The translations under genes and the position numbers were made by a program. Positions 1 to 9,806 of a DNA stretch of 27,184 nucleotides are shown here, one piece after another. A model generated the notes under the pieces. The model ran no database searches and was not told the origin of the DNA. It was given only the letters and a program-made list of their open reading frames with translations. Source of the stretch: Coemansia sp. RSA 1804 (lineage: Eukaryota; Kickxellomycota; Kickxellomycetes; Kickxellales; Kickxellaceae); assembly GCA_027578815.1 (NCBI GenBank), contig JANBTH010000201.1, forward strand, positions 1 to 27,184, written 5' to 3'. Each line of letters starts with the position of its first letter. The first letter of the stretch is position 1.

Positions 1-1250
1 TGAATGACAAGAAAAAAAGAGGGGGTGCCTTCCTACCGGATGCGCAACGCCCCCTTTTCACGACACGCAGATTTTTTCTATTTTGCAGGCTATGATGTAG
101 TTGTTAGGCCCACATTCTGCGTTATTGGGCGAGTGGCGAGGGGAGCGCACTGTGAGCGGCACACAGAAGGAAGGAGGAAGTGAGCACATTGCTCGGCACA
201 ACCGCTTATTGTGTGTCAAGTCCAGCGGCCTTCCGGGCCTCCAACCCGCACCCAAAACCACGCCATGTACGCGCAGGGAACCTGACAAGTGCAGTGTGGC
301 TCTAGCTGCTCGTTCCGCACAAGACCTGCTCCTGCAGAAAGCCATTTTGCTGGCCATTTTTCGTCCTCCTTTGCGAAGGCCTGGCTGGGACACATGTCCG
401 CACTGCCTTGTACCGCGCTCAGTATAGTATGGCGGCGCCGCTTTTCAGAGCGGACAGCTCCTCTTGCATGCGGCAGCAAATGTACATCTTCTCTGGCCAG
501 CGCCAGCCAAAAACGAGGGCTCGGCATCATCTTTGCACTCTTTTTCCCCAAACCTCCTTTGCGAAGGGCACGGGATGCTGACGGTGTAGTTCAAAGGAAA
601 AGGAGAACACAGGCAGATCGTGTGCTATCGTTGCAGAATTGCAAAATAGTAGCAACATCCTGCCCCCTTGCTCGTTTCAAACCAGAGTGAGAAAGCGGGT
701 CACGTCCATCGTCTTTTTCCCACTTTACTTCTTTGGGCGGGGCAGCGCAGACATGTCCGGGCGCTGAAAATATGCCGATAGAAAAATATATGTGCAAGCA
801 AAACACTCACATCTCTGTGTGTCTTGCCGAGCAGTGCGGGATGCAGCTGGGAAACTTAGGGAATAAATGTGGAAGAGTCACCCCCAGCACATAGACGCCG
901 AGTGCTAGAATAGGCAGAACACATGTTCTGGGTTTAGCAGCTGACCTGACAACCCAATTTCCAAAAAGCCATACTCAAGCCGTCGCTGGTGTTCGGCCAA
1001 TTTCATTCCCCAGTTTGGAAATATCTAATGTTCTTACGGCCTTCCCAGCACAAACAAACAAAAATAATTTTGTTTTATCTTGCAACCCAGACATTCCCAG
1101 GAGTGCAATTGAAAGAATATGTGCATCATTGCAACACGCTAAAACATTGGTGCTAGAGGACAGATCAGCCTCTAAGATGTGGATTCTTGAAACTTGGTCT
1201 TTATTGTCATGGTGTTGGTGGTGATGACCTTGTCTGTTGCAAAATAGAGA
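1..1250. other. Left edge, no confident gene
   Basis: This stretch has a more balanced base composition than the AT-rich DNA to its right. Several overlapping open frames exist on both strands, but none has a recognisable domain, and where one strand looks plausible another frame does too. On the minus strand, 216-530 reads as a basic, Trp-rich peptide starting with two Met codons. On the plus strand, 1013-1200 follows a good acceptor (ttcattccccag) and has purine-rich first codon positions; it is treated in the findings. Promoter or terminal-exon sequence of a gene beyond the left edge is equally possible. Confidence 0.4.
365..567. repeat. 15-bp direct repeat pair
   Basis: The 15-mer cctcctttgcgaagg occurs exactly at 365-379 and again at 553-567, 188 bp apart in the same orientation. 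Flanking sequence is not obviously repeated. It may be a binding site or a remnant of a small duplication; with no gene model around it I cannot say which. Confidence 0.5.
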
Positions 1251-4200
1251 TTTTCCTGTCCAAGGCCCTTGCTACTCCATATGTTCTGTGATCAGTTCTT
1301 TGTGCCAATGCAATCTCCCTTTAATTCTATGTGTTTCTGTAATGCAAGGTCACCACCATACATGCCGGCGGTCAGCAATATCCACTACACATATGGCACT
1401 GCGCTCACATTTTTTTTGCATTCATTTTCCTGACATCTTTAATCTTTTCCTTTCTCTGTTTGCATGCTGTTGGTGTTGCAATTCGTTACCCTGGCAAAAA
1501 ACAACAACAGAACTAACGCTACCACAACCACAACGCGATACATGCACACTGTATCGAACAGCATGCAAAGCATATTTTTTTCTTTTTTTGGCAGGTCGCA
1601 ACATTTTCCTTATCTATGTCTTTTTTCATTGTGTCTGAATGTCCATTGTCTTTTCTTGTTTTTGGAAATGTATGCCAATGCACAATGTAATTTGTTTTTG
1701 CAGTCTCATTCTTCTGTCAGCTTTTTTCTGTCACCATGCCAGTGTCGTCACAGCTGCTGTTTACTTTACAACAACACATGTTTAACACTGCTTTTAGCGT
1801 TTACCATATTTGTCATTACGCAAACTAGCAAAAGTGAAAACGCTGGTTATAATATTGCTAATATTTTTATGCTCAAGCCTCATATTGATATTCAGTACAA
1901 GTATAACAACCAAAAATATAGCACATTCAAATACAAAAAACATTTAACGGTTTTCGCGCGTTTTCCATATTAGGACAGCACACAATAAAAACGGAGGGCG
2001 CAGAAATAATCGCTTTACTACAATGTTGCCAAATACATTATATTATGTTTAATAAACCATGGTTTATCTGTAAATATGCTTTTGTCTAACAAATGTAAAC
2101 ACCAGCATTTTTGTGCCATTTTCTATTTTCAGACCGCATGCTGCAAATTTACTTTAAATATATGCTGTTTATATTCCAAAATGTTTTGGCCAGACAATTA
2201 GAAATTATATTGTTTATTGCACTCTTTATCCTGCAACATATACATTCTATTGTTATTCAGTTGCTTTAAATCTGTTTGTGGCTATATTCTGGACTTTTTC
2301 TTGTTGAATGATGTTTATATACTAGCGTTTAAACAACATTGTTTATTATACAGACTGTTCTTAGCGTGCACAAATAATCTAGTTAAATAGTTTTTATTTT
2401 GTTTAAAAATAATCGAGGAGAGCATGCTGTATTGTTATTGTGGCTTATGTAGACTACCGTTTACTTTGAGCCGGATTTCTGCAGACAATTACTAAAAATG
2501 CAGCACCACTGAAGCAATTATTCTAAAAGGAATTGACACGGTTTGCAAAGGAAATTGTAAAATAGCCGTATTTACCAATATTCTAGTAAAAAGTAAAAGA
2601 TAATTGTTGTTACAAAATATCCAATTGTTGTATAAAAATTATTTCTGTAACAGAAGATATACCTTTTCAGTAACTATTTATTTTAAACATTTTTACCTAA
2701 ACAAGCTTTACAACCGGCTTCTAGCCACAGCAGAAAAGTATGTCAACAAAAGTATTTTAAACAAGAATTTCAAAAAAAACAACAGCAATTGTCTTATTTT
2801 CTGGGGATATTCAACACAATATGTCTACAACATGTTTGTTACGGAAAAACTGGGTGCTAAGCCTTATTTAAACTAGACTGTCTTTTATATTGGGGCTGCT
2901 AAATAATGCTACTCAGTGTACACACCAAATTGGGCTTTTACTATTTTATATCTGGCGTAACTTTGTGTAGATTTGTAAACAGCTTTATATCTGCACATTT
3001 TAGCATGGTTAATTCAAATTTATTCAATTTAATTGTTACAACTGCTATTGGCCTTTTTTTTAACAAAATGACTTGACTGCAGACACTGAAAATGCATAAA
3101 TTGAATAATACCGCCTAAAACATGTATTATCCGTCTAATAATACACTACTAGTATTTTGACAAGTGCAAAAAAAGTTTGTTCATCTTTGCATACCATGGT
3201 TAATTGTATACAGATTGTTATTAACACGTTTAATCTGTTGTAAACTTGCTGAGCTATGCTATAAATAGACTATATAGACAACACAGCCAAACAAATTGCA
3301 TATAATCTATGTAAAATATGCAGTTGACGGCTTATAATGGTTTACAATTGAGCTACACCACTAGAAATGCAATGGTAGAAAAGAAAAGACCCATATGAAT
3401 TTTAATCATAGTACGGATTACCCACATCCATTTCTGACAAGCAATTACCAGAAATTCTGTGCATTGGTCTACAATATAAAACCTCAAAATCTCGATGTAT
3501 CTCACACTATATCATACTTCTACCCATTTTGGACAAGAAATGCAGTGCGTATATCTAGCCTCGTCTGCAAAGTTGGCAAACATGCAAGCTAAGTTTTTAT
3601 CAAAACAACGCAAAATCGTGTGGCGTGTGAGCGGCCAAGCCTCAGAATATATACCAAAGCAGAAAAACTGTACCTTGACGGTGTAATCTTGACCAACCGC
3701 ACAAGTGAGTGGATATAGAGTTGTTTTCTCTTCTCAGTGTTTTCTCTAAGCCTTGTGTCAACAAAAAAGTTTGATTGTCAACATGCTAATTTTCTATACA
3801 TGTATGCATAAGCCTCCATGTTTCCTGTTTTTGACCAAACGCCACTGTGCAATAAATTTGTGCAAAAACAAACAATGATGCTTTACTTTCAATTGCTATA
3901 TTCGTGTTTTGATTGTCCTGCTTACTGGCTCTACTGCAGAATAATGCGTGTTAGAAAAAAGCAGTCAAGAGTTTAGTGCTTTCTAGCTGACCTGAATATC
4001 AATTGAAATAATGATACTTTATAGGAAATTTAGCATGTGCGTAATAAAAACAACAAAGAAGTAAAAAGAAGGGAGAGGAGAGTTGTTATATTGTTATCTG
4101 CTTCCTATTGTTCTATGTGTATGAAATAAACAAACCAGTTCAAAGTGGCTCGGCCACACTATGTGAATAAAGCGACCTTGGCAAGCAAAAAGGTGTAAAA

Positions 4201-4717
4201 ATCTAGCACAAAATTTTATGCTTAGCCACTACTTGAAACATCCTTCAGTTGCATTTCTACCTCTATCATTACTTGTTGGCAGTATGAGATTTTCTTATTA
4301 GCGGTGCTGGCTTTTTTTTCAGGCTCCATGTTTTCACATGTGTCCGCCTAAATTGTTACAGTGCCTTGAATGCAATTGCTTATTATTCTATCTTCCGCAT
4401 TTAATAAAAAGCTTTATTTTGCAGCTAATAGTTCTTGTGTAGGCTTTATGCCCAGATATGAACAATGACAGGTTATATTATGTACAAGTGGCTTTTTTAA
4501 TAACATTTTCCTGGTTTAGCATGCAGATATGTCTTTTCCAACTCAATACTAATAAAAGAAACCACAAATTGGAAAACCTTTTTCTACCGTACAAAGCATT
4601 AATAAAGTGGTTTAAACGCTTGTATTTAAACTAAACATTGGTAACGATGTAATGTTGGAAAATATGACGGCAAAAAGTGTATAGCAGAAAAGACAGACGA
4701 TTGGTATTATAGCTTTT
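1251..4717. other. AT-rich gene desert
   Basis: About 3.4 kb of strongly AT-rich DNA with T- and A-runs, many scattered TAA/TAG stops and no open frame with protein-like composition on either strand; the longest frames here read as Phe/Asn/Tyr/Lys-rich translations of AT-rich DNA. 1400-1975 is pyrimidine-rich on the plus strand. No rRNA, tRNA or recognisable transposon ends were seen. AATAAA-like sequences are frequent, but so they would be by composition. The desert abuts the HMG-box gene. Low-recombination DNA next to a sex-determining region, an old decayed transposon, a regulatory region or a long non-coding transcript would all fit. Confidence 0.6.
2052..2067. repeat. 16-bp perfect palindrome
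   Basis: ATAAACCATGGTTTAT is its own reverse complement over all 16 bases and sits in the gene desert. A shorter related palindrome, accatggt, occurs near 3194. It could be a dimeric protein-binding site. In AT-rich DNA such palindromes also arise by chance. Confidence 0.5.
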
Positions 4718-5533
4718 TTACATTCTACGCCGCTTTGGCATAAACTTGTAGTTGGGGTACAGAAGCTCATGCTCGCGTTTTTTAATAGCAGCAAGGTCCT
4801 CGTATTTCTTCTTATTCTGGGGGCTCATATTATGCCATTCCTTTGCAATGATTCCCGAAATAACCTTATTTCCGCCTCGGTACTCTTTGACAAGCTCATT
4901 GTGCCGTTCGCTTCTATAGATCATAAACGAGTTTGGGGGTCTCTTGATTTTAATCTTATTACGCTCGGTCTCTATTGCTCCCTGCTTTTCTTCTTCTCCG
5001 TCTGTAAACTCACTCTCCACGTCGCTGAAAGTGCCACGGGCATTGCCGACACGAGACGCATTTGAGCAATAGGTGTCTTTGTCCTCACCATAATCACTGT
5101 TGCCATTAACGCTGTATTCGTTGTCTTCATCCTCCTGCTCCTCAGACTTTCTCTTGTTAAAAAGAAAGTCTGGTTGGTAATCAAACTCAAGAAGCTCACA
5201 GCCACAGCGACCTAGCGGCTTTTCTTTTAAAGCAATCTCGCCAGTTCCAGCGTTGCAATCATTGCCGCCTTCATCGTTGTTGCCATTGTTACAGAGCATG
5301 TTGTGGAGGAATCGCCTCAGCTCGGATCGAGAGCATCTCTGCAAGTTGATTAGAATTGGAGTAAACCCTTCTGGCACTCTATTGACAAGGACATTTGCAG
5401 GTGGTTGGCTGACACTAATGGGGGTTGGAGCCACTGTTAGTCCGTTGAGTTCCTGTGCAAGTATGCTGTTAAGAGTTAGCCCGTAGTCATGGGACGCGTT
5501 AAGAAGGTGTAGGTCGTTGTAGTTTGCAGACAT
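4718..5533 (-). CDS. HMG-box transcription factor, mating-type-like
   Basis: Encodes 271 residues in one exon. The frame stays open 17 codons further upstream, but without an ATG; the ATG at 5533 has a good context (cacc before ATG). Residues 196-271 are an HMG box of the fungal MATA/Ste11 kind: it opens RPPNSFMIYRSERH, has the central Trp in AKEWHNMSP, and ends YPNYKFMPKRRR, the YPxY-plus-basic end seen in MAT1-2-1 and Ste11 proteins. The box sits at the extreme C-terminus. The middle (roughly 120-190) is acidic and Ser/Asn-rich; the N-terminus shows no domain. In the family these are nuclear DNA-binding proteins that bend AT-rich sites and set mating type or sexual development. The neighbours are not the TPT transporter and RNA helicase that flank the Mucoromycota sex gene. 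A non-mating HMG regulator (Ste11-like) remains possible. HMG assignment is firm; the mating-type role is inference. Confidence 0.88.
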   Translation of the reverse strand: MSANYNDLHLLNASHDYGLTLNSILAQELNGLTVAPTPISVSQPPANVLVNRVPEGFTPILINLQRCSRSELRRFLHNMLCNNGNNDEGGNDCNAGTGEIALKEKPLGRCGCELLEFDYQPDFLFNKRKSEEQEDEDNEYSVNGNSDYGEDKDTYCSNASRVGNARGTFSDVESEFTDGEEEKQGAIETERNKIKIKRPPNSFMIYRSERHNELVKEYRGGNKVISGIIAKEWHNMSPQNKKKYEDLAAIKKREHELLYPNYKFMPKRRRM

Positions 5534-5843
5534 GGTGTTTAAACTAGGACAGGGTATAACGTGATAAAGCAAGGAATAGAACAAGGATTATACTTAATAT
5601 TCTAGTACGAGTGTGTAATATAAAGCAGACAAATATCTTTTAAAAACTGCATGTCATCAAAAAAAATAGAATTAGTTTAAAAAAACAAGCGCATTTGATG
5701 TATTTATTTCTATTCAGCAATGAGAAGCCGCCCTAAACTTGCCTGTGGCACATTTGCCATTCTCAATATCTAGTTCTTACATTATAAGCGTTAAAACAAA
5801 GTGTCTTCTTGGCTATTATTCAAGCACAGTAAATGGTACCTAG

Positions 5844-6677
5844 GCATTGAAATATTTATTATCATCTCTCATTCAAGCCATTGTAAGTGCAGAAAAAAGC
5901 GAGTAAGCAATAAAAACAGGCGACAAAATGGAATTGGGCGAATGATTGACAAATGTCTGATCATGCAAAATAGACAATGTATACAATCACATATATCTAA
6001 TATTTATTGTCTAAAGAAGGGATAAAATAAGGGGTGTCTCTACAATTATTGTTTCTGTGGCCTTTATGTGTGATCGGCCTTATTTTTATAAGACAATAAA
6101 CATATGGGCCTATGTGCACTTTATTGTGCTCACATGTGTTTCTTGCCTGCTGTTTACCTGCCACACTTACACAATAGAAACACGTAACAAGGAACATGGT
6201 GTGGCGAGTGCAGTTACCTATAGAAATTCTATTCTAGCGAGTTTTCTTGAGAAAATATCTTTCATATTTACAATACCGTTATCCTTCATACTCTTATTTT
6301 TTGAATGAGTTTAAAAATGTGGGGGCGGATCGGTTAATGGCACAGATCCATTGATACATCGATTTTTGTTATTGCCTATAGACTCAAGCATAGAAGTAAA
6401 CCTAAGGAAGGACATTCAAGCGGTATGTAAATATCTTGCGGCTTCTCCTAGATATGATTTTCCATTTCTAATCTAAATGAAATTATATGCAGAGGGCATT
6501 GAGCCAATTGAACAAGCACCAAGGCTCAATTCAATATTCAATTGTACAATTGTTTCTATTGAATCCATTGAAATCGGGAAGATTGAAAATAATAACAAAA
6601 TCAAGGGCTGCAATGGGCAATCTCTCTTTTTCAATCGCACAATTGTAAACACTAGCAAAAAACATTATGGCCATTGA
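5844..6677 (+). CDS. Possible unannotated spliced membrane-protein gene (3' part)
   Basis: I do not recognise the product. Four open segments join in frame: 5844-5902, 6017-6277, 6346-6422 and 6493-6677 (stop TGA). The first intron (5903-6016, 114 nt) has GTAAGC, a CTAAT branch and a TAAAG end. The second (6278-6345) has a weak donor, GTTATC. The third (6423-6492, 70 nt) has GTATGT, CTAAT and ATGCAG. The joined frame is about 193 residues, with two long hydrophobic stretches (around INIWAYVHFIVLTCVSCLLF and ISFIFTIPLSFILLF if the second intron is retained) and a polar, Ile/Glu-repeat tail. First codon positions are purine-rich, as in real coding DNA. The start is unresolved: an ATG at 5651 (MSSKKIEL, phase 0) could be exon 1 but needs a poor GTTTAA donor. 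It would be divergent from the HMG gene and convergent with the RRM gene. Other frames are also open, so this may be noise or a decaying gene. Confidence 0.3.
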
Positions 6678-6772
6678 GTTCTACCACAATTGTAATTGTA
6701 AGTTGGGATTTGTAAATGGAATTCAACATCAGCATGAAAAATTAGTTCGGTAGACTGCTACACAAAAGAATA

Positions 6773-9387
6773 TTAGGGTTTATCTTTTGATCCGCAAAAT
6801 GACTGACCACTAGCCACTTGCTCACTGCTAGAATCAACCGTTTTAGAAGGGTTGTTGCTGGTGTTGTCTAAGTTACGCTGAAAAGTAGCTCTTATAAATG
6901 TTTTGTTTTCGTGGACTGGTGATGTAAGAGCATGCTCTTTGCCTTTGCCTTGGGAGACTGCTGGTTGTGGATGATTATCCCTAGCATCGTCTAAATTTCC
7001 AGCAGACGTTGGTTGTAGTGAACGTCTTTTTGGCATGTATGGTGCAATATAAACTGATGGCTTTGCAGAAAACGGCGGATTAATGCTAGTAGTTGATGCC
7101 GATCTAGATATCTGTCTCGGCGGTGGCGGTGGGGGTATAGGCGGTAGAGCGGATGAGATTGGCAGATGATGAGGAGTAGGAGTTTGTTGATTTTGTTGTT
7201 GATTTTGTTGTTGATTTTGTTGCTGGCTTTGTTGCTGCTGCTGGCGTGCTTGTGTTCCTGGCAAAACTGTAATCATGGGCATGTATATGAGAGTCCCAGG
7301 AGGCAGAAACGGATTCTCTACCAACTGTGCATTAGCCGGATGCATATAAGAATGTGAGGTGCTAGTCGCACCTAGATTGTGTCCGGAAGAGCTAGTAAGG
7401 TCATTATGATCTATTCTAGAATAAAAGTTGTGCTTTGAATCGCTCAAAGTAGATACGCATTGAGCATGTTCTGTCATGACAGGCTGTAAACTAGTGCTAA
7501 CGGCCGGCCCAATGTTTTGAGAATAAATGTCGTTAGGCTTATTCGTGAGTGGATTTGGACTGGCTGTGTCTGGTGATGACGGATAAAAGGATGCTGTGGA
7601 CGGACCAGCCATCTGCGTTATTTCTTGGGTCATAAAAGAGTGCATACCTGCAGCATAAAGAAAATCAAGCGGTGACTGACTACTTTCCATTGTTGACTTT
7701 TGCTGCTGTTTCTGACTTTGCTGAGATCCCGCTTCTGCAGTTGCGTTCCGAGGATCATACGTACCTGGTGTCTGCAACCACGTTGAGCTTTTTTTGGTTG
7801 GGCTACCATGAGTAGGATGTGTGTATGGCTTTGATCGCATACGGGGGTTGCCTAGCTTGTTCAGGCGAATCTTTTGAGGGTTGCGATCAAGGAATCCTTC
7901 GCGCTTGGACAACCGTGCTCTTTGCGGTGGCTGTCTATTGGCTGCCGTGCTGCCAGGAACTGTCGTAAAGGGGTGTTGAGGCTGCTGATGGTATTGTTGT
8001 TGCTGCGCTAGTAGAGGCGGCAATGGCGGTGGAGGGCCTTTTTGGAATAGCATATTTTGTTGCTGTTGCTGCTGTTGTCTTTGCTGCATAATTACCGGCG
8101 GAAGGCTAACGGAAAAAACAAGTAATGTGAAAATGCAAAAAGTCGGTAGAAAAAGCATCTTTGTAAGCCAAATTATTTGGAATGATTAGCATGACTCGTT
8201 TGTATAAAATGATGTTATATGTACAAACGTATGATTTGAACTTACGGGCAATTCTTGGCGATATGGCCAAGCTTTTGGCAATTATAACATATTTCGGTTA
8301 GATCTCCTGGCGGTGGTCCAAGCTCGCCACGTATACGATTGGACAGCTCCACTCGCAGCACAGTTCCCATTATCTCCATTTTGTTTAATTCCTGTACCGC
8401 ACGGGTCGTATCTGCTGGCCCTTCGTATTCCTATGGTTTGCAAAACAGTGCAAGCATATTTTGTGAAATATCATTTGAATTTCAGCAGCAATTTCTGGGT
8501 TTATCTATGTACGGCTGCAACAGCAATTATGCACTTGCGCTTACATTTATTTTTGCCTGCTTCAGTGCATACATTGGGACTACCACACGGAGATCAAGAA
8601 AAAAAGAATGATTACAAGAACACTTCTGTAACACACAAAAGACAGACGCATTACTGACGGACAAAGGTGTATAAAACCGGCCCAGAACAGCCTGGTCAGT
8701 ATCGCCTTTGCTAATACAGCCACAAGACATATCTGTTGCTCTTTCTTTGGGGGTGAAAACAGGTGAAAAGACATTCAAGCGACTGTTGCAGAACAATTAG
8801 CGTCCAATGTATGTAGACGCACAGCAGAAGAAGAAACATTGGTGCAAGATGCACTGGCAGAAATAAGTACAGCATGGCAGAGAGGAAAAGCAACAACAAC
8901 AGATATCGCAACTGCAGCTCTTGGATCCATTCGCAGTATGCTGACTACTGCTTTGTCATAAGGAGAGAAACCCATGCAGAAAGAAAGAGAGCTTGCAACA
9001 CAGGGTTTGCTGCGCACCCAAATACGCTTGTTTTCTTGGGGGGTGGGTGGGGAGAAATGAAGCAAGGCAAATAAAAGGGGGACGATTTGCAAGAACGGGA
9101 GAAGGGGAAAGTTGGGAAATGAGTGTGCAAATGAGGATGACAAGAAAAAATGTAGTGCGTGCTGACATGTGTGCTTGATAATTGCACAATGGAGTCGTGT
9201 CCCCCTCCGCCAGAACTGAGCACCATGAGACTTGTTCGTCACAAGAGAATAATTTAACGGCAGTACTTACAACAAAGGCATACGTTCCCTTGCGGTCTAT
9301 AATCGATATCTTTCCATACGGCGAAAACAGTTCGTGGAGGATCTGGTCTTTTATCCGCTCATTTATATGGCCAACAAACAATGTCAT
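6773..9387 (-). CDS. RRM plus CCHC zinc-knuckle RNA-binding protein
   Basis: Three exons: 9271-9387, 8246-8430 and 6773-8105, joined in phases 0 and 2 to give 544 residues. The first in-frame ATG (9387) follows an upstream stop, which fixes the start. Residues 2-70 are one RRM split by intron 1: RNP2 is LFVGHI and RNP1 is KGTYAFVEYE. A CX2CX4HX4C knuckle follows (C87, C90, H95, C100). The remaining 440 residues are low-complexity: poly-Q near 108-117, poly-P runs, Ser/Thr/Pro stretches and Asn-Gln-Gln repeats near 390-408. The RRM-knuckle order recalls SRSF7/RSZ splicing factors, but there is no RS domain, so a role in mRNA processing or RNP granules is only inferred. Intron 2 is 140 nt (GTAAGT, TTAG). 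Intron 1 is 840 nt (GTAAGT, CATAG), much longer than its neighbours, and holds a coding-like stretch on the other strand. Confidence 0.88.
7184..7242 (-). repeat. In-frame repeat encoding Asn-Gln-Gln
   Basis: A 12-nt unit (ttgttgattttg on the plus strand) is repeated head to tail inside exon 3 of the RRM gene and encodes alternating Gln pairs and Asn/Gln. Adjacent CTG/TTG triplets extend the Gln run. Such tracts vary in length between strains by replication slippage. Confidence 0.8.
8767..8961 (+). pseudogene. Coding-like fragment antisense to RRM-gene intron 1
   Basis: Sixty-four codons are open to a TAA at 8959 and read as an ordinary soluble, helix-forming peptide (for example TVAEQLASNVCRRTAEEE and LGSIRSMLTTALS). 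About three quarters of the codons begin with a purine, a strong coding signature in contrast to neighbouring intron DNA. It has no ATG. A different frame just upstream (about 8689-8795) is also protein-like (PLLIQPQDISVALSLGVKTG) and would join it only by a one-base shift. An AATAAA lies downstream near 9070. It could be the last exon of an unannotated plus-strand gene nested in the intron, or a frameshifted remnant of an inserted gene. I do not recognise the family. Confidence 0.3.
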
Positions 9388-9806
9388 CGCGCTTGCTATG
9401 CCGTCCAAAGCCCTTTCCTCTCTTTAATGCGCAAGCCAGAAACCCGAGCAACGTAGAGAAAGAATAGCAAACGGAAAGCCTAGTTAATGCAGCAGGTTAA
9501 TATGGTGCTACCCAAGGGAGGAAAAGGCGGCTAAAATGACACAAACGAGAATAGTATTGTCCTAAAGTCTATTAGCTTGCAGAGGCTGTTGTGTAAATCA
9601 AAGGACTAGTTTAATTATATAGAAAAGGTGAATGGGATATAAAACAAAAAGATATTGAGAAACACAAACAACACAAAAATGCAAAATAGAAAAGTTTGTA
9701 CAAAAGGAATCAATTTGTTAATAATGGAAAAACAGAGAAAGACAAGAAAGAGCTGGAAATGAAGAACAAAGACACATGTAGACAAAAACGTGGAAACCCA
9801 GACAAA

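Noticed and set aside
216..551. Minus-strand open frame at the left edge (MMPSPRFWLALAREDV...)
   Set aside because: An overlapping frame on the same strand and two on the other strand are equally open; no domain and no clear splice or start evidence.
772..894. Tubulin-like N-terminal motif (LAEQCGMQLG)
   Set aside because: Only QCGxQxG matches, spacing before it is one residue off, and nothing tubulin-like follows.
6346..6648. Alternative frame of the cryptic gene (RALSQLNKHQGSIQYS...) reminiscent of RNase P subunit Pop5
   Set aside because: The same 70-nt intron also fits this frame in phase 0, but its codon first positions are much less purine-rich than the frame I chose, it ends too early for Pop5, and an ATTGAA-type repeat keeps several frames open here.
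6770..6785. Telomere-like TTAGGG
   Set aside because: A single copy formed by the stop codon region of the RRM gene.
8133..8611. Two-exon antisense model giving a 51-residue single-span membrane protein (MQKVGRKSIF then QQFLGLSMYG...)
   Set aside because: Needs a 324-nt intron lying over RRM exon 2 on the other strand. Two further plus-strand frames are open over the same region, and no homologue comes to mind.
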